DNA of 55,977 bases. Source: an uncultured Muribaculaceae bacterium. GTDB lineage: Bacteria > Bacteroidota > Bacteroidia > Bacteroidales > Muribaculaceae. Numbering within the stretch: position 1 is the first letter of the stretch; each line of letters begins with the position of its first letter. Below the pieces are notes generated by a model that did no database searches, was not told the origin of the DNA, and worked only from the letters and a program-made list of their open reading frames with translations. The DNA lies in NCBI GenBank assembly GCA_910587475.1, contig CAJUMR010000016.1:1-55977 (forward strand), in the 5' to 3' direction. Positions 1 to 7,011 of this stretch are shown in pieces. Made by a program: the position numbers and the translations under genes.

Positions 1-821
1 GTATCCCAGAACAGCACTCCCGGTTCGGCCGACTTCCATGCGTTATGGATAATCTTGCCCCACAAAGCTTTTGCGTCCACATCTTTTTTAACAACGGCCT
101 CACCGCACACCGGATACTGCTGCTGATAAGTCGTGCCGTCAGTAACGGCCTGCATGAAGTCATCGTCGATACGCACCGACACGTTGGCGCCAGTCACCTT
201 TCCCTCGGTCATCTTGGCATCGATGAAGGCCTCTGAATCGGGATGCTTGATAGACACAGTCATCATTAGCGCACCACGACGGCCATCCTGAGCAACCTCG
301 CGTGTGGAATTGGAGTATCTTTCCATGAACGGCACAAGCCCGGTCGACGTCAGAGCCGAATTCTTAACGGGAGTGCCTTTCGGACGAATGTGAGAGAGAT
401 CATGCCCTACACCTCCTCGGCGTTTCATCAGCTGAACCTGCTCCTCATCAATGCGAATGACTCCTCCATAAGAGTCGGGAGCGCCGTCAAGACCAATCAC
501 AAAACAATTGGACAGCGATCCGACCTGATAATGGTTACCGATGCCCGACATGGGACTGCCTTGCGGCACAATATATTTAAAATCCTTAAGCAACGAGAAT
601 ATCTCGGCTTCGCTCATCGGATTAGGATACTTATTCTCAATGCGTGCAATCTCAGCGGCAATGCGATGATGCATGTCGTCGGGAGTCAGCTCAAAAATAT
701 TACCGAAAGAATCTTTCAGGGCATATTTGCTCACCCACACACGGGCAGCCAATTCATCGCCCCCGAAATATTCCAAAGATGCGTTGTAAGCATCTTCATA
801 GGCATGTGACTTTGTTTCCAC
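1..821 (-). CDS. nrdJ: Adenosylcobalamin-dependent (class II) ribonucleoside-diphosphate reductase, N-terminal part
   Basis: The enzyme reduces ribonucleotides to deoxyribonucleotides using vitamin B12 as radical source. The gene reads leftward and runs off the left edge, so only about 273 N-terminal residues are present. It begins at a GTG (821-819) giving METKSHAYEDAY, as in Bacteroidales NrdJ. The conserved blocks YIVPQGSPMSGIGNHYQ, SLSNCFVIGLDG (with a redox-active cysteine), QLMKRRGGVGHDLSHIRPKG and EVAQDGRRGALMM follow in order, and the visible part ends in SAEPGVLFWD. No in-frame ATG lies closer to the conserved start. The frame stays open upstream, so a second GTG at 866 cannot be fully excluded. 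Family assignment rests on recognised sequence; the C-terminal cysteines lie outside the window. Confidence 0.95.
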   Translation of the reverse strand, partial: METKSHAYEDAYNASLEYFGGDELAARVWVSKYALKDSFGNIFELTPDDMHHRIAAEIARIENKYPNPMSEAEIFSLLKDFKYIVPQGSPMSGIGNHYQVGSLSNCFVIGLDGAPDSYGGVIRIDEEQVQLMKRRGGVGHDLSHIRPKGTPVKNSALTSTGLVPFMERYSNSTREVAQDGRRGALMMTVSIKHPDSEAFIDAKMTEGKVTGANVSVRIDDDFMQAVTDGTTYQQQYPVCGEAVVKKDVDAKALWGKIIHNAWKSAEPGVLFWD

Positions 822-923
822 CTTTTTAATTGTGATTGGTTTTAAGAGTTTAGATTTAATGAGCACAAAACCGCTTCGTGCCGGTTATGTCAGACCTGCG
901 CCACCGCGGAATTTGGGCATGTG

Positions 924-954
924 CAAAGATCAACAATTATTCTGAATGAACAAA
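924..954 (-). promoter_or_regulatory. Candidate nrdJ promoter (TTTG-N19-GATCTTTG)
   Basis: On the minus strand a TTTG (954-951) is followed after exactly 19 nt by GATCTTTG (931-924). This matches the Bacteroidetes -33/-7 pattern except for one base in the -7 box. It would leave a leader of about 95 nt before the GTG start. The whole stretch 822-1180 has no credible gene; it is AT-rich and must hold the divergent promoters of nrdJ and the nitroreductase. Confidence 0.45.
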
Positions 955-1180
955 ATATTTTCCATCTTAAATATCAACAGTCGCCAAAGTTTTCCAAAAT
1001 AAAAGACTACAAACCTAATAACCAGATAATTACAATTATACAAGATGGAAGTTGTTTCCCAAATAGTAAAATCGGCAAATTTTTCAAAATGTTGAAAACT
1101 TTCTTCAGGATTGTTTGGCTGTTAGAATAAGAATGTCGAAATTTGGAAAATTTATATCGATCAACCCCACTCCATTTGTT

Positions 1181-1930
1181 ATGAAAGGTTCAGATTATTT
1201 CACCAAAAGGCGTACTATAAGACAGTACAGCGACAGGAAAATAGATTCCCGTATGCTTGAAGAACTTCTGGAAGCAGCATCTCACGCCCCCACAACCGGC
1301 AATATGCAACTCTACAGTGTCATCATCACCGAAGATCAGGCCAGAAAGGAATTGCTGTCACCCGCACATTTCAATCAACCCTCTGTGATGTCGGCAGCTG
1401 CGGTGCTCACATTCTGTGCCGATTTCAACCGCTTTGAAAAATGGTGCGAAGCCGGAAACGCCGAGCCGGGATATGATAATTTCCAAGCATGGCTATGGGC
1501 AGTCGAAGATACTATGATTTTTGCCCAACAGTTTGTCACCCTTGCCGAGCTTAATGGCCTCGGCACATGCTATCTCGGCACGACTACATACAATGCGCCT
1601 CAAATATCGGAAATACTCAAGCTTCCCAAACGCGTAGTACCCGTGACTACAATAACAGTGGGCTATCCGGCAAACGAAGGCTTTACAAGCGACCGCATAC
1701 CCGTAGGAGGCATCATCCACCGCGAAGAATATCACGACTATGATCGCCAGAGCATTACAGACATCTATGCAGCAAAGGAGGCCCTGGAGAGCAGCCAACG
1801 TTTTGTCGAAGAAAACGGGAAGAGCCATCTTGCCCAGGTATTTACAGATGTAAGATACCCGCGTAAAGACAACGAATACTTTTCAAAAGTCTACATTGAC
1901 CTTGTACGGGAAAAAGGCTTCGGATTTTAA
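1181..1930 (+). CDS. Nitroreductase family protein (NfsA/FRP-like flavoenzyme)
   Basis: Predicted FMN-dependent oxidoreductase of 249 residues, reducing nitro compounds, quinones or flavin with NAD(P)H in the cytoplasm; the natural substrate is unknown. The opening motif TKRRTIRQYSDRKID and then LLEAASHAPTTGNMQ are the typical FMN-binding start of the family. GLGTCYLGTT in the middle and VTTITVGYPAN fit the second half of the fold. I chose the ATG at 1181 because the open frame upstream (from 1115) starts at a GTG/ATG-poor, AT-rich stretch with no similarity to the family. It is divergent from nrdJ and convergent with the phage-like remnant, and stands alone as a transcription unit. Confidence 0.88.
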   Translation: MKGSDYFTKRRTIRQYSDRKIDSRMLEELLEAASHAPTTGNMQLYSVIITEDQARKELLSPAHFNQPSVMSAAAVLTFCADFNRFEKWCEAGNAEPGYDNFQAWLWAVEDTMIFAQQFVTLAELNGLGTCYLGTTTYNAPQISEILKLPKRVVPVTTITVGYPANEGFTSDRIPVGGIIHREEYHDYDRQSITDIYAAKEALESSQRFVEENGKSHLAQVFTDVRYPRKDNEYFSKVYIDLVREKGFGF

Positions 1931-2157
1931 AAGTCGGCTATAAGCGAACTGCGGTGTTGCACTTAGTAAGCATCTGATGCCCGCGGCGGTTACCGCAGCC
2001 CCTTTTCTTTCCCCGAATTTCTCAAGTATATATTGATGTTTCAAGGCCTTGCTTATCTATTTTCTACAGAACCCATTGTGACGCCGAGGAAAGATAAGCA
2101 AGTCCTTTTTCTTTGTCTACCATTTTATGGACACAAACGTAGTTTCCTCTTTGACGC

Positions 2158-2358
2158 TTATTGTTCAGTCAGAGTTGCCGTCTGGCTTGGAGTTGCCTTG
2201 GTCTCTGTTCCCGTCTCGTTCCCTTGCGACTTCATTTCCGGACTCTCCGGATAATCGTCCAGGTCGTCCTCCGGAAAATTCTTCCAGTGCTGACTCAGTT
2301 TCGGCCATATGTTTGAATCCGTAAATGACCGTTTCTCTATATCTCCCTTTTCCTTCAT
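2158..2358 (-). CDS. Small hypothetical protein, possibly a remnant
   Basis: A 66-residue frame starting at ATG 2358. The protein is hydrophilic and acidic in its middle (WKNFPEDDLDDYPESPE) and Thr/Ser/Glu-rich at its end (GTETKATPSQTATLTEQ). The W..L...W..F.EDDLD spacing faintly recalls CsbD-like stress proteins, but too little matches to claim that. It lies leftmost in the phage-like remnant, on the same strand as the other broken genes. It has no recognisable signal peptide, membrane segment or promoter box. It could be a true small gene or the tail of a larger one. Confidence 0.3.
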   Translation of the reverse strand: MKEKGDIEKRSFTDSNIWPKLSQHWKNFPEDDLDDYPESPEMKSQGNETGTETKATPSQTATLTEQ

Positions 2359-2582
2359 ATTGTTCTGTCAGTATATTAAATACTATTTATCCACATCGTG
2401 GCCGCTTCTATTTGCAAATATATTATTTTTTATTCTCCCGACAATACACTCCTTGATTTTCCTCTCCAATTACAATCTCTCTCAGCTATGATTTTGTACT
2501 TGCCAGTTAGAACTACACCCTACAAATAATATCATATTACCATCCTCTTTTGTTGATAATGTTTCGTAATAGTCTCAAAATT

Positions 2583-3106
2583 ATTTATCATCTTTGTTCC
2601 GTCAGCGCTTGACACAGCGTTTGAATGGCACTGTTTGGAGACGACGAGAGTGTCGAGATGCACACTCCCCCTCTGCGATCCAGCATCGCTTGCGCCTCGT
2701 CAGAACTTACTTCATGCACAACTATGCTTGTTTCCGTGATTGTCATTTTCACTTCGTTTTTAGGATCTTTCAAGTATTCTGCCGCAAGATTATCAAGATT
2801 TGTTAGTATATTTGCACTCTAATCAAATGGGATGATAGCACCTTGATGGTTCTCTAAACCGGAGTCTGTCTTATTTGATTGTTGAGCGTTCCCGCCATTC
2901 AAGGTGTCGAGCGCTCTTCTTTTTGCGGCACTCATGCTCGCTTCCCCATTGCGTCCCAGCATCTCTTGCGCCTCGTCAGAACTTACCTCGTGCACAACTA
3001 TGCTTGTTGCCTTGATTGTCATTTTCCCTTCGTTTATAGGACCTTTCAAGTATTCTGCTGCAAGATTATCAAGATTTGTTAGTATATTTGCGCTCTAATC
3101 AAATGA
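2583..3106 (-). repeat. 276-bp tandem duplication inside the polyvalent-protein pseudogene
   Basis: Two nearly identical blocks lie exactly 276 bp (92 codons) apart: for example tgcgcctcgtcagaacttac occurs at 2691 and again at 2967. Both code on the minus strand for TSIVVHEVSSDEAQ.ML preceded by a segment like SANILTNLDNLAAEYLK. A third, partial copy lies near 3600-3745, where the stretch ccgccattcaaggtgtcgag is shared with the block at about 2892. Both full copies carry a TAG at the same codon (2819-2821 and 3095-3097). The third copy reads FDSAANIQ at the equivalent place. Confidence 0.85.
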
Positions 3107-4468
3107 TACGACAGGGTCTCTCTGCTTGTGCCGGTGTCGGCTCGGTGTTCACCTCTGCCAATGCGGCTTGAACAGATGCTTGAACAGATAGTCGCTCAAG
3201 TTTTGCGCCCTTATCATTAGAGACTCGCGAAGGACTTTCGTCGTCCGAAATTTGTTTATCCGTAGACAAAGCGTTAACTTTGCCATCATAAGAAACTTTG
3301 TCGGACGTAGGAACAAGGTCCGGTCCCTCCGGCCCATTCGGAGCCTCGGTTAAGCACCCATCAGAATCGAGGGACAACTTATCAGAGAGATGTAGAATTT
3401 TACCGTTCTGCATCTCTTTTTTGAAGTTCTTCACCTCGGCATTATGGTCGCTGATGCGGATGCGGACCACCGATACGTTCTTAGCTTCAAATGTGCCATA
3501 ATTGCTGTGATTGCCGTTATTCCTCAAGCCAAGCGTCTTAGATAAATCACCTATAAATGTATGCTCTTTTGAAATATTGTCATAACGATCTGCGAGTGTT
3601 TCAAGTTCTTTTTGTATATTCGCGGCACTATCAAATGATACGATAGGGTCTTGATGGTTTGTCCGGAGTCCGGTGTCATCTGATTGCAGAGCGTTCCCGC
3701 CATTCAAGGTGTCGAGCGCTCTTCTTTTTGCTACGCTCATGCTCGGCGTTTACTTCGGCTTCGGCATCGACGCCTGCAGTTCGGAGACCATTGGGTCCAG
3801 AGGGTTGCGCAGAGCTTTCTTCACCCGTCATCGACGAAGTCGCTTCAGAACTTATTGAGGAAGAAATTCGTTCATCTGTCAAAGATTTATTATCTTTGCT
3901 GTCAGAAAATATATCATCGCCACGAGATTCAAGGCTTATTGCGGGTGCAGGCTTCTCTGCATGACTGATGGAGGAAGTGCCGCCCTCCGACGATGAACTT
4001 TCACGCCGTATGTCATTCAATTTGGCATACGGTTCTTTCTTTTGGTTAAATGTCGATTTATGAAGAATGATTTTACCATCTTCCTCAATCTGTGTCAGCT
4101 CTGCAAAGTAGCGGCCAATCTTTTTAATAAATACAACTGTACGCTTCCCGTCTACAAATGTCTCCTTAATTGAGTCGGGGTTGTCAAACACGGTTTGGAT
4201 ATTGAGGTATTTACTTACATCAACATCTTATATATATCTGATGGCCCTACTTCGCATGATTGCGCAGTGCATGATCTATGAAATACCCTTTGCCGCAATA
4301 GATGCGCGGGTCGGATATATTCAGGCCAACTAAAGTTAGGAATTCTGTAGGTATGTAAGCGATAGGCTTCGGTTTATTGCCAAACTCATCAAAGATTTCA
4401 CTTCGAGTCTTACCTATGCCTTTGAATAGGTTGTCGTCAGAAAGCCAATCTACAAAGCGAGATTGCAT
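2588..4468 (-). pseudogene. Frameshifted large polyvalent phage-type protein with nuclease-like and LPD3-like segments
   Basis: Read leftward, the pieces join into one ancestral protein if several lesions are repaired. The first piece (4468-4247) contains YIPTEFLTLVGLN and DHALRNH, which resemble the phage barnase/EndoU/RelE-like nuclease domains of polyvalent proteins. A one-base shift near 4248 and another near 4214 restore PSDIYKML then DVSKYLNIQTVFDNP. KRTVVFIKKIGRYFAELT follows. Another shift near 3740 leads into KEHTFIGDLSKTLGL and VVRIRISDHNAEV, which look like the polyvalent-protein-associated domain LPD3. The tail enters the 276-bp duplication through an in-frame TAG. Ser/Glu-rich linkers separate the segments. 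Domain names are from memory and need a profile search; the frameshifts are visible directly. Confidence 0.6.
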
Positions 4469-4553
4469 CTCTGTACGCTCAGATGCGCTTACGCCATCGG
4501 AATATTTCTTTCATGTTGACTTTCTGCTCCCGCTCCTACGCCAACTTCGCCGG

Positions 4554-4790
4554 TTATCCTTTCTCCTTCTGCTGCTCCATGTAAAGCTTCCTCAGATAGG
4601 CTGTCACGGCTTTCGCGCCCAGCTTGTTCAGAGCTTCGCGCCCCGATGCTTGCGCCGTTGCGATCTCCTGGCGACTGATCAGTTTGTTCGCCACGCAATA
4701 ACTTACTGCTGTCTTCAACACCTCCGTAATGTTCTTATCCTTGAGGTATTCCCGGTCGAAGGCCATCTGTTTCTGTAATTCTTCGTTCAT
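4554..4790 (-). CDS. Small hypothetical phage-type protein
   Basis: An uninterrupted 78-residue frame from ATG 4790. It is rich in Lys, Glu and Ala and predicted to be helical, ending with VTAYLRKLYMEQQKEKG. There is no signal peptide or membrane segment. It overlaps the end of the preceding small gene by 56 bp in another frame, an arrangement common in phage genomes. It lies between the portal-like pseudogene and the polyvalent-protein pseudogene on the same strand. I do not recognise the family, and no function is proposed. Confidence 0.45.
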   Translation of the reverse strand: MNEELQKQMAFDREYLKDKNITEVLKTAVSYCVANKLISRQEIATAQASGREALNKLGAKAVTAYLRKLYMEQQKEKG

Positions 4791-4917
4791 ATTCCTGCCG
4801 TTCTAATGATGCTTCCGCAAAGATAGTATTTATTTCGCTTTCGGGCACAGAAGCAAGCGATGGCAAAAGCTCTGTCTCCCTTATTTCGTTATAGGCTTCG
4901 TAGTCCTCATAACTCAT
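4735..4917 (-). CDS. Small hypothetical protein or displaced C-terminal piece
   Basis: A 60-residue frame whose ATG (4917-4915) overlaps the stop of the portal-like frame as ATGA (4917-4914). The protein is acidic and Tyr/Glu-rich (SYEDYEAYNEIRETELLPSL). Reading upstream in the same frame gives QREAWHQEQYH after a TAA, so it may be the broken tail of a longer protein rather than a separate gene. Its last 25 or so residues overlap the next small gene in a different frame. No family is recognised. Confidence 0.3.
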   Translation of the reverse strand: MSYEDYEAYNEIRETELLPSLASVPESEINTIFAEASLERQEYERRITETDGLRPGIPQG

Positions 4918-5400
4918 GTGGTACTGCTCCTGATGCCACGCCTCGCGCTGTTACGCCTCCATGTATCGAACCTTTGGGCTGCTTCGATGCGCCGCTCTGC
5001 ATAATTGCCGACTTTCAGCTCGCTCTGCTTGATTGTGTCTTGCGCAATGCTAAAGTGCTTTAAGTCCTGACTGACGGCGACGTCGTTGTCTAAATAGAAG
5101 TCCTCGACTTCTTGTTTAGTGGTGGTTGATGAGAGAGAAGTGTCGTAACGCAGACCTGCGCCATAGCACACCTCGGCGTTGAAGCATTGGCAGGTGGCGA
5201 GTGTTTCGTATTTCTCTATGAGGTCGAGAATATCGAAAGGCATTTGGTTGTCGCCGCCCCACGGTATATACGAGAGCTTATCGTCTATGAGCGTCGGTAC
5301 GGGCTTCAAGACCGGGCAGCTGCTCCACGGAGCTGAAATTGATGGGCAGTAGCCCATCGAGCTGACGGTTGAGGTCGTCGGGGTAAAAAGAAAAGTCCAT
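4914..5400 (-). pseudogene. Phage portal-like protein, frameshifted and internally deleted
   Basis: The ATG at 5400 opens MDFSFYPDDLNRQLDGLLPI, which stays in frame as far as about 5310. A frameshift there leads into TLIDDKLSYIPWGGDNQMPF and then DLIEKYETLATCQCFNAEVC. This block reads like the N-terminal part of a Bacteroidales phage portal-type protein. After LDNDVA the sequence jumps to VSQDLKHF and then to an unrelated KVGNYAERRIEAAQRFD tail, so a long internal segment seems to be missing (portal proteins usually have 400 or more residues). The gene starts 55 bp past the stop of the serine hydrolase. Portal identity is moderate: it rests on remembered similarity, not on a search. Confidence 0.45.
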
Positions 5401-5455
5401 AACACTGAGGTTGGTTGCTCAAAGTTATGGACGATATGATGAGCGCGAAAAGACG

Positions 5456-6595
5456 CTACTTTGACATTAGATTACAAAAATCATCAAAAAGCAAATGGTA
5501 TTCACTTCCTTTCTTTTCGCCCAAAGTTACAAATATCAAGTTTTGTTTTGGGTCACAAAATAAAACTTGACCGAATAAACCGATAGCGAAAAAACGTGGA
5601 GTGACTATATCTTTGCCGTTTTTGCGAGTAATAATGTTGTTCCAACCAAACGAATATGCTTCGTTATCCAAAGAAGAATGAGTTGAGCGGTCAATCCATT
5701 CTTTGCTCACAATTCGCTTGTTATCGTATACACCGCCATTGATATATAAACGTCCGATTTTTGCTAAATCTCTGACATTAGACACCAGTCCGCCATAAGC
5801 CTTTGCCTGCCGATGTTTACTATCATCAAGAGAAATAAATGCGTCGGCTTCCATATCAAGCGGTTTCCATACCTTTTCCTGTATGTAATGTGAGTAAGGA
5901 GTGCCGACAGCTCTTTCTATTGCTACGCCCAGTAAGGCAGTAGCCATTGAATTATAATAATGAGCGGTGCCAGGTTTAGATGTGAAATGCAACTTTTCGA
6001 ATTGGTTGACTACATCTTTACCGTAATATAGCTTTGCCATTTTCGAGAATGGGTTCCAGCCATAGCTTTCTTGAAAATCAATCCCAGTACGCATATCAAG
6101 CAGATGCTCGATAGTAAGTTCCTTAAACAGAGGGTCTGCGTTATCAAGTTCCGTAATATACTTGGTTACGGGGTCGGTTAAAGACATATAGCCCTCATCA
6201 ATTGCGATGCCACATAATAACGCGGTTGTTGCCTTTGTTATTGAGAATATGTTTGAGGGAGATAATTGTGAGAAATTGCCAAAATACTGTTCGAGAAGAA
6301 TTGTATCATTGCGAACAATCAATAAAGCCCCATTTCCTCTGACACGCGAAAAATACTCTCCGATGGTTTCGCTGTTAAAACGGCCACCGGAAAATTTGGA
6401 GTCCTCAAAATATCTATCGTGGTCGACCGAAGAAATCAACACATTCTTAATAGTATCATTCGCCGCTATTGTATCAACTGAAAAATTACGATAGGTGTCA
6501 GTTGACGGACTACCACATTTAATAGACTTGAATGTAGTACAGCTCGCAAAAACCACGGAAAATATTATAAAGAGGAGGTAATAAAGTTGTTTCAT
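5456..6595 (-). CDS. Secreted serine hydrolase, beta-lactamase/AmpC-like fold, lipoprotein
   Basis: A 379-residue class C beta-lactamase-like protein (Beta-lactamase family PF00144), a group that includes esterases, D-aminopeptidases and penicillin-binding proteins. The signal peptide ends in the lipobox VFASC with Cys19, so it should be lipid-anchored outside the cytoplasm. The catalytic SITK motif gives Ser118 and Lys121, and HYYNS supplies the Tyr-x-Asn element. LFGQVLFCDPKQNLIFVTLG matches the C-terminal strand region in place of a classical KTG. The gene is intact although phage-like pseudogenes lie on both sides. It is visibly more AT-rich than the housekeeping genes around it, consistent with acquisition. 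Substrate cannot be predicted; antibiotic hydrolysis should not be assumed. Confidence 0.85.
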   Translation of the reverse strand: MKQLYYLLFIIFSVVFASCTTFKSIKCGSPSTDTYRNFSVDTIAANDTIKNVLISSVDHDRYFEDSKFSGGRFNSETIGEYFSRVRGNGALLIVRNDTILLEQYFGNFSQLSPSNIFSITKATTALLCGIAIDEGYMSLTDPVTKYITELDNADPLFKELTIEHLLDMRTGIDFQESYGWNPFSKMAKLYYGKDVVNQFEKLHFTSKPGTAHYYNSMATALLGVAIERAVGTPYSHYIQEKVWKPLDMEADAFISLDDSKHRQAKAYGGLVSNVRDLAKIGRLYINGGVYDNKRIVSKEWIDRSTHSSLDNEAYSFGWNNIITRKNGKDIVTPRFFAIGLFGQVLFCDPKQNLIFVTLGEKKGSEYHLLFDDFCNLMSK

Positions 6596-6599
6596 AATG

Positions 6600-6607
6600 C
6601 AAATATA
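6600..6607 (-). promoter_or_regulatory. -7 promoter box of the serine hydrolase gene
   Basis: TATATTTG on the minus strand is a perfect TAnnTTTG box. It ends only four bases before the ATG at 6595, so the transcript would be leaderless or nearly so. It gives the hydrolase its own promoter, independent of the decayed genes around it. Confidence 0.6.
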
Positions 6608-6636
6608 GTTATAATATTTGGATTATAATCGAGGTA

Positions 6637-6954
6637 TCAAAGGAATACCTCCAATCCGTTTATGCGGAAGATGCAGCAGTCGCGCAGACAGCGGCACTCG
6701 CCGGAGGTGAGCAACTTTACGTCTCACCCACCTCCGTAAAAGGAATATCGCAGGGATATGACGTTGCGGACTTCGAGTATAGAGCCGTCGCTGCGCCATA
6801 CCGATAGGTCGCCGGAGTTGGGCTTGTCGTCGGTGTCGGAAAGTTCGGAGGTAAAATCGGTAATGAGGATTGGGAGCATAGCGTCAAAGTCGGTTTCGGC
6901 GAGACGTTCGATGCTTTTGCCTCCTTTTTCTTCGGAGGCAAAAAAAACGAACAA
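6637..6954 (-). pseudogene. Unidentified gene with an in-frame TGA, abutting dnaA
   Basis: A leftward frame runs open from directly behind the dnaA stop codon (and in the same frame as dnaA) through RSSIGEGERRKLFVFFASEE and ITDFTSELSDTDDKPNSGDL to ISLRYSFYGGG. A TGA follows at 6726-6724. Beyond it the same frame continues DVKLLTSGECRCLRDCCIFR and ends INGLEVFL at 6637. The protein-like composition on both sides suggests one gene broken by a nonsense mutation. No ATG begins the frame: the first usable start is a TTG at 6954. I do not recognise the family. It belongs in position and strand to the phage-like remnant. Confidence 0.45.
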
Positions 6955-7011
6955 TTTGCGGCGTTCACCCTCTCCGATGGAGGAGCGGGTGAAATTTTTA
7001 ACGCTTACTGA

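Larger units (their letters stand above)
1931..7011. mobile_element. Decayed phage-like element between the nitroreductase gene and dnaA
   Basis: This 5-kb interval holds broken leftward reading frames that look like phage or plasmid structural genes: a portal-like fragment, small overlapping genes, a polyvalent-protein pseudogene and a tandem duplication. One intact gene, a serine hydrolase, lies among them. No integrase, transposase or flanking direct repeat was recognised, so the boundaries are approximate. The span 1931-2157 shows no gene. The span 2360-2585 is AT-rich and empty apart from one isolated TTATCCACA (2387-2395). Calling it a phage remnant is an inference from two recognisable domains and from the gene style. 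Confidence 0.6.

Noticed and set aside
822..920. Possible cobalamin riboswitch before the B12-dependent reductase
   Set aside because: The leader is only about 95 nt and I could not find the conserved B12-box core.
921..1130. Open frame between nrdJ and the nitroreductase gene
   Set aside because: AT-rich, Lys/Asn/Ile-biased translation with no family likeness; it overlaps the nrdJ promoter region.
2387..2395. Perfect DnaA box TTATCCACA next to AT-rich DNA
   Set aside because: A single box without a cluster does not support an origin, and it lies more than 6 kb from dnaA inside a decayed element.
2309..2491. Plus-strand 60-codon hydrophobic frame
   Set aside because: Comes from a T-rich stretch antisense to the small minus-strand gene; the hydrophobicity is a composition effect.
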